47,178 nucleotides of DNA from Pseudomonadales bacterium (lineage in GTDB: Bacteria > Pseudomonadota > Gammaproteobacteria > Pseudomonadales > Pseudohongiellaceae): NCBI GenBank assembly GCA_022822865.1, contig JAJDYJ010000014.1, positions 1 through 47,178 of the forward strand, read 5' to 3'. The translations under genes and the position numbers were made by a program. Numbering within the stretch: position 1 is the stretch's first letter; each line of letters starts with the position of its first letter. The notes under the pieces were generated by a model. It was not told where the DNA came from, made no database searches, and saw only the letters and a program-made list of their open reading frames with translations. Shown here piece by piece: positions 1-8,487 of this stretch.

Positions 1-64
1 CATCCCGGATCACGCCAGCGCGATCCGACTCCCGCAGGCTCAACACCACCTCCTCGCTCGACAA
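1..64 (-). mobile_element. probable transposase 5' end, cut by the window edge
   Basis: On the minus strand an open frame runs off the left edge from a TTG at 64, preceded by a GGGAGGGG ribosome-binding site at 70-77. About 21 codons are visible and include SLRESDRAGVIRD, which resembles the N-terminus of helix-turn-helix transposases (ISNCY-like). An alternative TTG start follows a second GAGGAGG a few codons further in. The family is inferred from a very short stretch, so the assignment is tentative. The two nearby AAAGGGGACA motifs are of the kind often found at ends of such elements. Confidence 0.35.
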
Positions 65-87
65 AACAGCCCCTCCCAACAAAACAA

Positions 88-121
88 AAAGGGGACACTT
101 TAACTTTGCTCAAAGGGGACA
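88..121. repeat. direct repeat AAAGGGGACA, two copies
   Basis: The decamer AAAGGGGACA occurs at 88-97 and again at 112-121, 24 bp apart, just upstream of the probable transposase start. Repeated GGGGACA boxes of this kind are commonly seen at ends of insertion sequences in gammaproteobacteria, so this may be the terminus of the left-edge element. Confidence 0.4.
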
Positions 122-171
122 TTACTGCTTTGGGCTAACAGCCCCGCCAGGCGCCCGCGCCGACCTGCAAA

Positions 172-1515
172 TCAATCGAACGATCCCGCTGGACCGGGAA
201 AAACCACCGGGCTCTGGACGCCATCGGCCGAGAGGCTCGAGACACCGAAGAAGTAATTGTCGATGACGAGGTTCTCCAGCGTGAAACTGTCGACGTCGCC
301 CACATCGCGATGAAAGTCCCAGGTCGGCGAAGTAGTCAGTCGCCAATGCACCCGGTAGCCGGCGGCCCCTGGCACTTTCTCCCAGTTCAAGGTTGTGCTC
401 GGGCGAACGGCGCCTTCGATCGTGACAGCGGCCGGCGGCGCGGGCGCCCAGGCCATGGCGGCCAGCGTGACCGCATTCAGCCCCGTGAGCTTGGCGGCGT
501 ATTCGAAATTCACGTGCTCGATCACGTCGCCGTAGGCGATGCCGTCTTCGACGCGAATGTCCTGATGCTGGTAGTTGTAGTTTTCGTTGGTCTCCATTAT
601 TCGCACTGCGGGGAAACCCGCTTCGTTGAAGCGCCGGTGATCGCCGCCGCGGCCAAAGCGGTCAATCCGGTAGATCATCATGGTGTCGAGATTGGGGATG
701 TAGCGGTCCGCCATTTCGTCGACGTAGCGGGCGACGTTGCGCGAAGGCGAATCGACCTCGCCGCCCTGCAAACGGCGCTGGTTCGCTTCCCCTTCGGTTT
801 CCAGATAGCGCGTGCCTTCGGAAAAAACCCGGGCGGTGGTGTTGTCGATGACGCCATTGATGCCGGTGATATTGCCGATCATGTCGTTGTTGAGCACGGC
901 GTCGAGATCCCAGCCGCTGTCGATGGCGTGCTGCGCGAGAATCCGGGCGCCGTGCAAGCCCTGTTCCTCGCCGGAAAGACCGGTCAGGGCAATAGTGGCC
1001 GGGAATCGATACCGGCTCAGCACCCGCGCCGCCTCGATGACGCCGGCCACGCCCGAGGCGTCGTCGTTCGCGCCCGGAGAGTCGGACTCGAAATTCATCG
1101 GGTCGCTGACCCTGGAATCCAGATGGGCGGACATCATCAGCATCCGGTTCGGCTCGCTCTCGCCCCGTAACAAGGCAACGACATTGACCACTTCCACGGG
1201 ATCGGGAATGCGGTTCTCGCCGGAAACGACGCCGCTGACGGTAAACACTTCCAGACAGCCGCCGCAGGCGTCTGAAATCCGATTGAACTCGGCTTCGAGC
1301 CAGCGGCGCGCCGCGCCGATGCCGCGGGTGTCGGAGGCCGTCTCCGACAAGGTATGGCGCGTACCGAAACCGACCAGCGTCCGCAGGTCCCGCTCGATGC
1401 GTTCGGCGGAAACCGCCGCCGCGATGTCGTGAAAGTCCCGCTCGGCCGCAACGGCCGGCGCCGCCTGGAACAACACCGGCAAGAGCCCGGCGATGGCGAT
1501 ACTGCGAATTTTCAT
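172..1515 (-). CDS. secreted M28-family metallopeptidase (aminopeptidase type)
   Basis: Zinc exopeptidase expected to remove N-terminal residues from peptides in the periplasm or outside the cell. The start at 1515 is chosen because AGGAGG lies 6 nt upstream; an in-frame ATG eight codons earlier has no such site. The protein is 447 residues. A signal peptide covers about residues 1-23. The M28 metal-site motifs appear in order: AHLDS (about 130), GANDDASG (about 150), GEEQG (about 183), NNDMIG (about 210) and a late H in YQHQ (about 316). After about residue 365 there is a fibronectin III-like domain, a common C-terminal addition in secreted members. It faces away from the downstream genes and its stop is about 50 bp from the repeat motifs at the left edge, so it looks monocistronic. 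The family call is firm; the substrate is unknown. Confidence 0.88.
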   Translation of the reverse strand: MKIRSIAIAGLLPVLFQAAPAVAAERDFHDIAAAVSAERIERDLRTLVGFGTRHTLSETASDTRGIGAARRWLEAEFNRISDACGGCLEVFTVSGVVSGENRIPDPVEVVNVVALLRGESEPNRMLMMSAHLDSRVSDPMNFESDSPGANDDASGVAGVIEAARVLSRYRFPATIALTGLSGEEQGLHGARILAQHAIDSGWDLDAVLNNDMIGNITGINGVIDNTTARVFSEGTRYLETEGEANQRRLQGGEVDSPSRNVARYVDEMADRYIPNLDTMMIYRIDRFGRGGDHRRFNEAGFPAVRIMETNENYNYQHQDIRVEDGIAYGDVIEHVNFEYAAKLTGLNAVTLAAMAWAPAPPAAVTIEGAVRPSTTLNWEKVPGAAGYRVHWRLTTSPTWDFHRDVGDVDSFTLENLVIDNYFFGVSSLSADGVQSPVVFPGPAGSFD

Positions 1516-1800
1516 TTCGATCCTCCTGTGGGGGTTCAATCTAAGCAGACAGGAGGGGCTATGTGAAGGGGGTTACGCCACTGCCTTGAATCGTTCATAG
1601 CGAAGTGCCAGCCGATCTCGGTCCGGTCGATCCTTTTTTCGCTCGGGTAAGTGAATTCCTTCAGGCTGGAGTGGGTGTCCCTTCCCGATGGCCTGCAAAC
1701 ACCTACCAACAGAATTGCCGCGATAGGCATAGGTATGCTTGCCCGGTAGCAGGAGTCGGGCTACCATGCCCACTGATTCTCCCACGAAGTTTGCGAGCAA
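1516..1800. other. intergenic, no supported gene
   Basis: About 285 bp between the divergent M28 peptidase and Uma2 genes. Short open frames exist on both strands, but none has a convincing ribosome-binding site together with a recognisable product. The M28 and Uma2 promoters should both lie here; I could not fix either. Confidence 0.4.
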
Positions 1801-2463
1801 ATGGCCAAGACCGGGAAAACTTCGCAACCGACCACTCCGCGCCGGGCCACCTACCAGGATGTGCTGGATGCGCCGGAGCATGTCGTTGCCGAAATTATCG
1901 GTGGCGCGCTGCACACGCACTCGCGACCGGCGCCGTTGCATGCTTACGCCTACGCGAATTTGGGAGCCGCTTTGGTGAGTCTGTTCGGTCGTCGCGGCGG
2001 CAACGGCGCGGCGGGTGGCTGGTTGATACTCGCTGAACCCGAACTCCATCTCGAGGAAGATGTGCTGGTCCCCGATTTGGCGGGCTGGCGGCGGGAGCGC
2101 ATGCCGGCGGCGCCGAAGACCGCGTATTTCACCGTTGCGCCCGATTGGGTCTGCGAAATTCTGTCGCCTTCGACCCGTGCGCTCGACCAGGGCGCGAAGC
2201 GCGATATCTACGCCCGCGAAGGCGTCGCCCATCTCTGGTTCGTTGACCCGCCGGCGCAAACACTCGAAGTCTTCGAACTCCGCGATGGCCATTGGTCGCT
2301 GATCGAAACCGCCGACGGCGAAACCGAAGTCTCACCGTCCCCCTTCGGCGCCGCGCCGTTCAACCTCGGTGACCTCTGGTGGACCGCCGATCCCGAACCC
2401 CCGCAAAAACCCGGCGTCCACGAACCCGGCGTCCCCGCAAGGCAATCCGCAACGAGGGGTTAG
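1801..2463 (+). CDS. Uma2 family (DUF820) putative restriction endonuclease
   Basis: A 220-residue protein of the Uma2/DUF820 family, a PD-(D/E)XK nuclease fold common in cyanobacteria and also found in proteobacteria. The signature parts are visible: an N-terminal YQDVLDAPEHVVAEIIGG block, the strand pair EPELHLEEDVLVPDLAGWR (about residues 79-97, with the family's V-x-x-PD-x-x-G core), EILSPST (about 120) and the AKRDIYAREGVAHLWFVDP block (about 133-150). The C-terminal 25 residues are proline-rich and lack family similarity. Most homologues are near 190 residues, so this one carries a tail. The family has an inferred nuclease fold but no settled biological role. It stands alone, with the next gene about 100 bp downstream. 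Confidence 0.85.
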   Translation: MAKTGKTSQPTTPRRATYQDVLDAPEHVVAEIIGGALHTHSRPAPLHAYAYANLGAALVSLFGRRGGNGAAGGWLILAEPELHLEEDVLVPDLAGWRRERMPAAPKTAYFTVAPDWVCEILSPSTRALDQGAKRDIYAREGVAHLWFVDPPAQTLEVFELRDGHWSLIETADGETEVSPSPFGAAPFNLGDLWWTADPEPPQKPGVHEPGVPARQSATRG

Positions 2464-2564
2464 CTGCGTTCTCCACGCTCAGTCCGCGGTATCCGCGCTT
2501 CCTGAAGTCGCTATTGACGGCTATGCCGGTCTTGCGAATACTGGCGCTAGAGAGGAGATTTGCC

Positions 2565-3542
2565 ATGACTTACTTCCGTACGCAGGCTGTATCTTTCGCC
2601 ATTGCCTTGTTTTCCTTCATTCCCGCCGCTTCGGCCCAGCAGCTCGATGAGGCTACGGTGGATGGGTGGTTCGAGACGCTTTCCAACTGGGGGCGCTGGG
2701 GGCCGGACGACGAGAAGGGCACGGTCAATCTGATTACGGAAGAGACGCGGGTGGCCGCGGCGCGGCTGGTGCGGACCGGGGTTTCGGTTTCGATGGCGCA
2801 TGAATTGCTGGAAGAGGAAGCGGCCGACAATTTCAGCCCCTTCGATCATCGCATGACCTCGATCGGCAGCAGCCCCGGGCCCTGGTCCGGGGATTTCGTC
2901 GGCGTCTCCTATCACGGCTACGCCCATTCGCATCTCGACGCGCTTTGCCACCGCTTCCAGTTCGGCACGATGTACAACGGCTATCCGGAAGACGAGGTCA
3001 CCGAGGAAGGCTGCGCCAGGCTGGCGATCACGTCATTCGGCGACGGCATTTTCGGCCGCGGGATCATCATGGATTTTCCCGCCATGCGCGGAGTCGACTG
3101 GCTCGAGAACGGCACCGCTATCACTACGGAATGGCTGAATGAATGGGAGGAATTGCACGGCGTTACCGTCGGCGCCGGCGATATCGTGCTGATCCGCACC
3201 GGCCGCTGGCCGCGGCGCGAAGCGCTCGGGCCGTGGAACCTGGCAGTGGATTCCGCCGGCCTGCACGCATCGACGGTGGAATGGTTCAAGGAGCGCGACG
3301 TGGCGCTGATCGGCAGCGATTCGGCGCTGGACGTGAAGCCCTCCGGAGTCGAAGGCTATGGATCGCCGGTACACGCCCTGGTGCTGGTCGCCCTGGGCAT
3401 GCCCATCTTCGACAATCTGGATCTGGAAGCGGTAGCGGCCGAAGCCGAACGTCACGGTCGGGTGGAATTTCTCTTCACCACGGCGCCGCTGCGGGTTTCC
3501 GGCGGCACGGGTTCTCCCTTGAACCCGATCGCCACGTTCTGA
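2565..3542 (+). CDS. exported cyclase-family (kynurenine formamidase-like) metal hydrolase
   Basis: A 325-residue member of the cyclase superfamily (PF04199), metal-dependent hydrolases that include kynurenine formamidase. The start at 2565 follows GAGGAG and gives a clean signal peptide ending in ASAQQ near residue 24; reading on upstream would only add a non-conserved leader. The metal-binding motif appears as HGYAHSHLDALCH around residue 107-119, equivalent to the family's HxGTHxDxPxH. Later conserved parts include FGRGIIMDFP and the RTGRWPRREALGPWN block. The signal peptide places it in the periplasm, unlike cytosolic formamidases, so a tryptophan-pathway role is unlikely. Its stop codon abuts the stop of the convergent TonB receptor with no spacer. 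Confidence 0.87.
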   Translation: MTYFRTQAVSFAIALFSFIPAASAQQLDEATVDGWFETLSNWGRWGPDDEKGTVNLITEETRVAAARLVRTGVSVSMAHELLEEEAADNFSPFDHRMTSIGSSPGPWSGDFVGVSYHGYAHSHLDALCHRFQFGTMYNGYPEDEVTEEGCARLAITSFGDGIFGRGIIMDFPAMRGVDWLENGTAITTEWLNEWEELHGVTVGAGDIVLIRTGRWPRREALGPWNLAVDSAGLHASTVEWFKERDVALIGSDSALDVKPSGVEGYGSPVHALVLVALGMPIFDNLDLEAVAAEAERHGRVEFLFTTAPLRVSGGTGSPLNPIATF

Positions 3543-5720
3543 CTACCACTGGAACTGGACGCGGCCGAACAGGTTGACGCCCTGGCCGTACATGCGGCTG
3601 CCTATCGGAACGACGCCGGAGGCAACGCGATTGAAGCCGGTCAGGTGGTTGACGTAGTCGGCATCGAACAGGTTCTCCGCACCGAGGGTGAAAGTGATTC
3701 CCCGACCGGTGAGCCAGTTCAGATAGACATTGGTCAGATTGTAACCATCGGTTGGCGCCGCATTGTTTTTGGGATTCATCGGATCGTAAGTGTTGGTGCG
3801 GGATACCTGGTCCTGCTCCAGTACGACAACCTGCTCGACGCGGGCCGAGAAACCGCCGGTCTCGTATAACAGCGACACGCGGGCGTTGTCCGGATTGACG
3901 CGGTACAGGTAATCCGCGACATCGCCGCGCTCGGCATTGACGTGGGAGGCCATGCCTTCGACGCGCCAGCGGTCGTTGAAGGTATAACCGAAGCTCAGAT
4001 CCACGCCGCGAAATTCCGCCCGGGTGTTGGCGAACATGAGCGGTGTCGGATCGCCGTTGGCGTTGCGGCTGACCCCGACGACTGCCACATGGGTTGCCGG
4101 CACGCCCTGGATGTAATCGTCGACGTCGCGCACGAAGAATCGCGGCGAGAACCAGTCGACGCCGTTGCTCCAGTCAAGGCCGAGTTCGAACTGGTCCGAG
4201 GTTTCCGGCCGCAGGCCGGGATTGCCGACATAATTGTTGCCGTCGCCGAGACCCGCATTGATTTCCAGTGGAATCCACAAATAGCGTTCCTGGTAGAGCG
4301 GCGAGCGCGATTTGCGACCGTATCCCACTTCGGCCACCAGGTTGGGAGTCAACTGGTAACGCGCCTTCGCGACCAGGTCGTGATTGTCGTCGCTTTGCTC
4401 CCGGTCGCGGGAATTGAAACCCTCGCGCAGCATCCAGACCGCCCGCGGCGGCGTGCCCATGCCCCACATGGCGGGATTCATGTCCACCAGCCGGGACGGG
4501 AAAGCGTCGACTGCGCCGGCGCTCATTTCCACGCGTTCGAGCCTGCCGCCGAATTCTACATACCAGTCGTTGTCGAGAATCGCCGACCATTGTACGAAGG
4601 CCGAATTGCTGTCGGTTTCCACATCCTTGAAGTTGTCCACGAAGAAGGGCGCGAAATCCGGATCGGTCACGCGCACGTCATGTTCGCCGTCCTTGCCTTC
4701 GGCGCCGACTTCGAGCAGACCCGGGCCCACTTCGAGGTTGAAGACGAGCCGGAAGCCCGACTCTTCGCTTTCCGCGAATGCGAAGCGCTTGTCGTCGCCG
4801 AGGAAAGGCGGCAGCGGCAAGCTGGAGAAATCGGGAGCCGGACGCAGCAGGAAATTGCTCATGCCATGTTCGATGTTCGACCGGTAGACGCCGAATTCAA
4901 CGCCGAAGTCGCCGAGTTGCCCGTTGTACCTGAAATTGAAGGTGTCCGTGTCGAACCAGTCGATGTCCATGGGCAGTGTGGGCGTGCCGCTGTCCTCGGT
5001 CTCGATGCGATGGGCGTCGAACAGCACCTCGTGCGCGCCGCTCTGGAAACCGTAGCCGACGCCATAGATCGCGCGGCTGTATTGGGTTGCCGCCACTTCG
5101 CCTCTGGCCGATTCGTAATTGTCGCCCTGGTCGAGATTGCCGATGCCGTAGAACCGGTGATTGGCGTTGCTGCCGCCGAGAATCAGGGAACCGCTCGTAC
5201 TGCCCGCGGCGGAGCCGGCGGACAGTTCGGAATCGCCGTGCCAGTCCCAGCCGTCGCTGTCATTGAATTGCGGGCGCTTCCAGCTTGCCGTCGCGGCGCC
5301 GCCGATGCCGCCGCCGGTCGAGATGGAAGCTATGCCCTGTTCGACCACGAGATCGTCCATCAGGGCGGATGGGATATGGTGCAGGGGAGGGGCCATCCAG
5401 TTGGGGCCGCCGCCGTGAATCAGCATGCCGTCGATACGCACGTTGATGCGCGGGCCGAACATGCCGCGATATTGAATCTGCCCGGTCAGGGGACCGTTGT
5501 GGTTGGCGCCGCCGCCGGGGACGCGGCTGATCAGCAAGGCGGAATCCGCGCCGGAACTGGTGCGCTGGGCATTGAACTGGGTTTCGAGAAACTCCTGCCG
5601 CCCGACAACGCGAATCTCGGTCACGTCCTCTTCGCTTTCGTCCTGGGCGAGAAGCGGTGCGCTGGCTCCGAACAAAAACGCTGCAATTGCCGCGGCGAAT
5701 ACTGATTTGCCTGGGGGCAC
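3543..5720 (-). CDS. TonB-dependent outer-membrane receptor
   Basis: A 725-residue TonB-dependent transporter importing an unknown ligand (iron chelate, cobalamin or another metabolite) across the outer membrane with energy from TonB/ExbBD. The chosen start is a GTG at 5720 with GGAG 7 nt upstream. A signal peptide ends at LLAQ (about residue 26), followed by an acidic segment and EIRVVG, a likely TonB box. The plug domain (about 40-150) contains QIQYRGMFGPRINVRIDG and VVEQGIASI. The rest is a beta-barrel rich in alternating aromatic residues, with the YGRKSRSPLYQERY and NPGLRPE motifs typical of late barrel strands, ending in VQFQW, the terminal-aromatic signal for barrel assembly. The ligand cannot be read from the sequence. 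It is convergent with the cyclase gene, and an unlinked TPR gene starts divergently. Confidence 0.93.
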   Translation of the reverse strand: MPPGKSVFAAAIAAFLFGASAPLLAQDESEEDVTEIRVVGRQEFLETQFNAQRTSSGADSALLISRVPGGGANHNGPLTGQIQYRGMFGPRINVRIDGMLIHGGGPNWMAPPLHHIPSALMDDLVVEQGIASISTGGGIGGAATASWKRPQFNDSDGWDWHGDSELSAGSAAGSTSGSLILGGSNANHRFYGIGNLDQGDNYESARGEVAATQYSRAIYGVGYGFQSGAHEVLFDAHRIETEDSGTPTLPMDIDWFDTDTFNFRYNGQLGDFGVEFGVYRSNIEHGMSNFLLRPAPDFSSLPLPPFLGDDKRFAFAESEESGFRLVFNLEVGPGLLEVGAEGKDGEHDVRVTDPDFAPFFVDNFKDVETDSNSAFVQWSAILDNDWYVEFGGRLERVEMSAGAVDAFPSRLVDMNPAMWGMGTPPRAVWMLREGFNSRDREQSDDNHDLVAKARYQLTPNLVAEVGYGRKSRSPLYQERYLWIPLEINAGLGDGNNYVGNPGLRPETSDQFELGLDWSNGVDWFSPRFFVRDVDDYIQGVPATHVAVVGVSRNANGDPTPLMFANTRAEFRGVDLSFGYTFNDRWRVEGMASHVNAERGDVADYLYRVNPDNARVSLLYETGGFSARVEQVVVLEQDQVSRTNTYDPMNPKNNAAPTDGYNLTNVYLNWLTGRGITFTLGAENLFDADYVNHLTGFNRVASGVVPIGSRMYGQGVNLFGRVQFQW

Positions 5721-5883
5721 GGTACGACTCCGGCATGATTGAAAATGTAGGGAAATTATAGGTTTGCGGCGTCGGGAATCCGATGTGGCATATTGTCGCG
5801 GGATGGGCGGGAAGCGGATGATTCCGCGGCCGTTTCGCGGTAAATTTAGCGGATTGAAAGCCGCTTCGCGGCTGGTGGGAAAA

Positions 5884-6882
5884 ATGACGGGACCGTTCCG
5901 CTACCTGATTCTGCCATTGGCGCTGCTCCTGCCGTCGGGCCAGGCCGCGCTCGCGTTACAGCCCGAAGCGAGCGAGGAATCCCTCGCCCTGGCCAGGGAA
6001 CTCGATCAGCGCGAACGGCATGTCGAGGATTTGCGCGGCGAACTCGGCGTCTATCATCCCGCCTTGCAGGAAGCCTACGGCGAACTCGGCGGCTTCTATC
6101 TCGAACTGGAAGACTACGAGCAGTCGGTTTCCATCTATAACGACGCACTCGAAGTCGCGCGCATCAACGAAGGCCTCTACAGCGAATCGCAACTGCGCAT
6201 CATCGACGCCATGATCGCCGGCAACGAGGGCCTTGCGGACTGGGAAGCGGTCGACGATCTGCATCATTTTCGCTACCACATGGCGAGCCGCCTGTGGGAA
6301 TTGACCGACAGCCGCCATCTCGCGGCGATAGGAACCTGGGGCGGCTGGAAGATGAGAGCGATCCGGGACGATCTGCTCGGCGACAGCAGTTGGGGCGTAC
6401 AGGCCGCGATCGACGACGCGGGTTCGGTCTACCGGCGCGCGATCAGCGCGCTCGAACTGGTCCCGGAAGCGCGGCCGCGCGATCTGGCCGGACTCGTCCG
6501 GGGAAAGGCCGAACTCGACATCTACATGATGCGCGCGGTCGCCAATACGCCGTACAACTATTTTCCGGCCAGCGTACCGCGTTACGTCAACCAGATGCGC
6601 TGCCGCCTGGTGCCGGCGCGCAACGGCCAGGCGGTGCGGCAATGCGTAAACGTGCAGGTCGAAAACCCGCGCTATCGCGATTCCCAGCGCAACAACAAGC
6701 GAACCGCCCTGGTGCGGTATTCGAACGCGGTCAATAACGGGATCGAAAGACTGACCGCGATCCGCGATGACGGAAACGGTCTTTCCCGCTCCGAACTGGA
6801 GGAAATCGACGCCCAGATCGCGCAACTCGAAGCGGAAAACCAGCGAAATGCCCGTCGCGGCCGCCGGGACTTTCTTTTTTGA
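5884..6882 (+). CDS. exported tetratricopeptide-repeat protein, function unknown
   Basis: A 332-residue protein. The start at 5884 is preferred because it begins directly with a signal peptide (hydrophobic run about residues 6-24, cleavage near ALALQ); earlier in-frame ATG codons would put about 40 extra residues before it. Residues about 55-105 form TPR-like helices of the kinesin-light-chain type (HPALQEAYGELGGFYLELED, then YEQSVSIYNDALEVARINEG). The middle section has YNYF and several aromatic residues, and a short coiled coil lies near the end (SELEEIDAQIAQLEAENQ) before a basic tail. I do not recognise a named family. It precedes the peroxiredoxin gene by 110 bp on the same strand, but a promoter lies between, so they need not be co-transcribed. 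Confidence 0.75.
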   Translation: MTGPFRYLILPLALLLPSGQAALALQPEASEESLALARELDQRERHVEDLRGELGVYHPALQEAYGELGGFYLELEDYEQSVSIYNDALEVARINEGLYSESQLRIIDAMIAGNEGLADWEAVDDLHHFRYHMASRLWELTDSRHLAAIGTWGGWKMRAIRDDLLGDSSWGVQAAIDDAGSVYRRAISALELVPEARPRDLAGLVRGKAELDIYMMRAVANTPYNYFPASVPRYVNQMRCRLVPARNGQAVRQCVNVQVENPRYRDSQRNNKRTALVRYSNAVNNGIERLTAIRDDGNGLSRSELEEIDAQIAQLEAENQRNARRGRRDFLF

Positions 6883-6912
6883 TTGCGAATCGGGCGAATA
6901 TCCCCGATTGCA

Positions 6913-6941
6913 TTGAAAATTTCCCCTGTTCGTTGTACAAG
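6913..6941 (+). promoter_or_regulatory. likely sigma70 promoter of the peroxiredoxin gene
   Basis: TTGAAA at 6913-6918 and TACAAG at 6936-6941 are separated by 17 bp, matching the sigma70 consensus at 5 of 6 and 4 of 6 positions. The expected transcription start is about 45 bp before the ATG at 6993. No start-site data exist; this is by eye. Confidence 0.5.
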
Positions 6942-6992
6942 TAGCACTGTTCGACCGCAAGCTGCGGACTGACACTTGAGTGGAGGAAACCC

Positions 6993-7526
6993 ATGTTGAA
7001 ACTAGCCGGCCGACTGACCTGGTCGCTGCTGCTTTGTGCGGCGGCGCTGATAGGTCATTCAGCAGTCGCGTTGGAAGTAGGAGACAGGGCGCCGGATTTT
7101 TCTCTCCCGGGCTCTGACGGCAACACTTACAGCCTTTCCCAGTTCCTCGGAGAAAAGCCCGTTGTCATCGCCTTTTTCCCGAAAGCCTTTACCAGCGGCT
7201 GAACTCTGCAATGCAAGGCGCTGCGTGACAGTGCCGAGGAAATCCAGAATTACGATGTAGCGTACTTCATGGTCAGCGTGGATACGCTGGAAGACAACAC
7301 CGAGTTCGCCGAACAGAACGAAGCCACCTTTCCGATTCTGGCCAATCCCGAGAAGGACATGGTGGAAGCGTACGGCGCATTGATGCCGGTCGGATTTGCC
7401 AATCGCTGGACTTTCTACATTGGCGCCGATGGCACCATCCTGAAGATAGACAGGGACACCGAGCCGGAGACCGCCGGCGAGGATATGGCGAGAACCATGG
7501 GAGAACTGGGTTTTCCCCAGATCTGA
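6993..7526 (+). CDS. secreted PrxQ/BCP-like peroxiredoxin, probable selenoprotein (TGA = Sec70)
   Basis: Thiol (here selenol) peroxidase expected to reduce peroxides in the periplasm. The start has GGAGG 6 nt upstream; a signal peptide covers residues 1-27. The thioredoxin-fold N-terminus ([27 protein letters not shown]) leads to an in-frame TGA at 7200-7202, exactly where the peroxidatic cysteine belongs, followed by [10 protein letters not shown] in the same frame. The frame then stays open for 107 more codons with intact family sequence ([35 protein letters not shown]), giving 177 residues with Sec. The hairpin at 7217-7235 fits a bacterial SECIS element. A cysteine at +4 (residue 74) would be the resolving residue; classical PrxQ/BCP proteins have it at +5. 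Selenocysteine peroxiredoxins are known in other bacteria. No selA, selB, selC or selD is in this window, so decoding capacity must be checked elsewhere. A nonsense mutation or sequencing error is the alternative. Confidence 0.85.
7217..7235 (+). promoter_or_regulatory. bacterial SECIS-like stem-loop
   Basis: GGCGCT (7217-7222) pairs with AGTGCC (7230-7235) in a 6-bp stem with one G-U pair, closing a 7-nt loop GCGTGAC that starts with G and holds a GU. The loop begins 20 nt after the TGA at 7200-7202. These values fit the published bacterial SECIS model: a short apical loop with a guanosine in its first two positions, placed about 16-37 nt after the UGA. In such systems the loop binds the elongation factor SelB. 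Confidence 0.65.
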
Positions 7527-7555
7527 ACTTCTCTCCAGGGATGAGTTGAACTGAG

Positions 7556-7579
7556 AAAACCTGGCGCAAGCCGGGTTTT
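7556..7579 (+). terminator. hairpin after the peroxiredoxin gene
   Basis: A 10-bp stem, AAAACCTGGC (7556-7565) with GCCGGGTTTT (7570-7579), including one G-U pair, closed by a stable GCAA tetraloop. It sits 30 bp after the peroxiredoxin stop and ends 11 bp before the DUF3014 start. The T-run is part of the stem, so it is a plausible terminator working in either direction. Confidence 0.6.
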
Positions 7580-7590
7580 CGGCTTAGCCA

Positions 7591-8475
7591 ATGAAAAAGT
7601 CGGGCTTTCTGATCATTGCCGGCGTCGCGATCGTGTCGCTGGCCGCGCTTGTCTGGCTCGCTCTCGGCTTCGATGAGCCGGCCGGCACTACCAGCCGGGT
7701 GATCGAACTTCCCGCGCCGGTTGCGGCCGAGCCGGAACCGGCGCCCGCTCCCCGCGTGATTTCTCCGCCCGCACAGCCGGCGGTTACGGCGGTTGACCCT
7801 GCCGAAGAGCCCGAACCGGTTGTCGAGATTCCTGCGCAGCCCGTCGAAGAGCCCGAGCCGGCGCCGCCGGAAGAGTCGACCGAGCCCGAAGTAGTTTTGC
7901 CCGGCCTCAACGACAGCGACGGTTTCGTGCGCGAGAGAATCCAGGCATTGCGCGCCGGCGCGGCCATGCTGAGTCTGATCGCCGACGATCAGTTGATCCG
8001 CAAGTTCGTCGTTTTTGTCGAAAACATCAGCCGCCACGAGTTTCCCCAGACCGATCTGCCTTATCGCTCTATCGGCGTGGAAATGCCCGTGCGCGAACTC
8101 GATCAGAACCTGTTTCTGATGGAAGACGACGCCTACACCCGCTTCGACGGCTTCATCGACACGATGACGGCGGTCGATACCGAACAGGCCTATGCCCTGT
8201 ACCGGCTGTTGCGGCCGCTGTTCCAGCAGGCCTATGCCGAGATCGGCTATCGCGGCCGCGATTTCGACGACGCCTTGCGCCTGGCGATCAACAATGTCCT
8301 GCAGGCCACTGACGTCGAAGGACCGTTCCAGTTGGTGAAGCCTTCGGTGATGTACCTGTTTGCGGATTCGGAACTCGAAAACGCCGATGCCGTACACAAG
8401 CAGCTGATCCGCATCGGCCCGCGCAACAGCACACGCCTGATGGCGAAACTGGCTGAATTCGTCGTTCTGCTGTAG
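7591..8475 (+). CDS. DUF3014 domain protein, single-pass membrane anchored
   Basis: A 294-residue protein with an N-terminal membrane anchor (about residues 5-27), a proline/glutamate-rich linker of about 70 residues (repeats of the type EPEPAPAP and EEPEPVVEIPAQ), and a helical C-terminal domain (about 105-290) matching the DUF3014 family pattern: FVRERIQALR, DQLIRKFVVFVENISR, YRSIGVEMPVRELDQNLFLM and FVDTMTAVDT-like helices. The periplasmic domain is held away from the membrane by the linker. Its biochemical role is unknown. The ribosome-binding site is weak. It lies 12 bp upstream of the sulfurtransferase gene and is likely co-transcribed with it. Confidence 0.85.
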   Translation: MKKSGFLIIAGVAIVSLAALVWLALGFDEPAGTTSRVIELPAPVAAEPEPAPAPRVISPPAQPAVTAVDPAEEPEPVVEIPAQPVEEPEPAPPEESTEPEVVLPGLNDSDGFVRERIQALRAGAAMLSLIADDQLIRKFVVFVENISRHEFPQTDLPYRSIGVEMPVRELDQNLFLMEDDAYTRFDGFIDTMTAVDTEQAYALYRLLRPLFQQAYAEIGYRGRDFDDALRLAINNVLQATDVEGPFQLVKPSVMYLFADSELENADAVHKQLIRIGPRNSTRLMAKLAEFVVLL

Positions 8476-8487
8476 ATTTCCCTGACC

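Noticed and set aside
1573-1767. Minus-strand frame ending RLALRYERFKAVA, reminiscent of transposase C-termini
   Set aside because: Too short and with no further transposase motifs.
2379-2564. 62-codon N-terminal extension of the cyclase
   Set aside because: It overlaps the 3' end of the Uma2 gene, and the ATG at 2565 has a good ribosome-binding site and a signal peptide.
3942-5705. 587-codon open frame opposite the first TonB receptor, and a 608-codon one opposite the second
   Set aside because: Antisense shadows of clear receptor genes with no family sequence of their own.
7200-7526. The part after the TGA as a separate gene starting at ATG 7269, with the first part as a pseudogene
   Set aside because: The frame, family sequence and spacing continue unbroken across the TGA, which replaces the catalytic cysteine, and a SECIS-like hairpin follows. 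A separate start would lack the [10 protein letters not shown] segment that the family needs.
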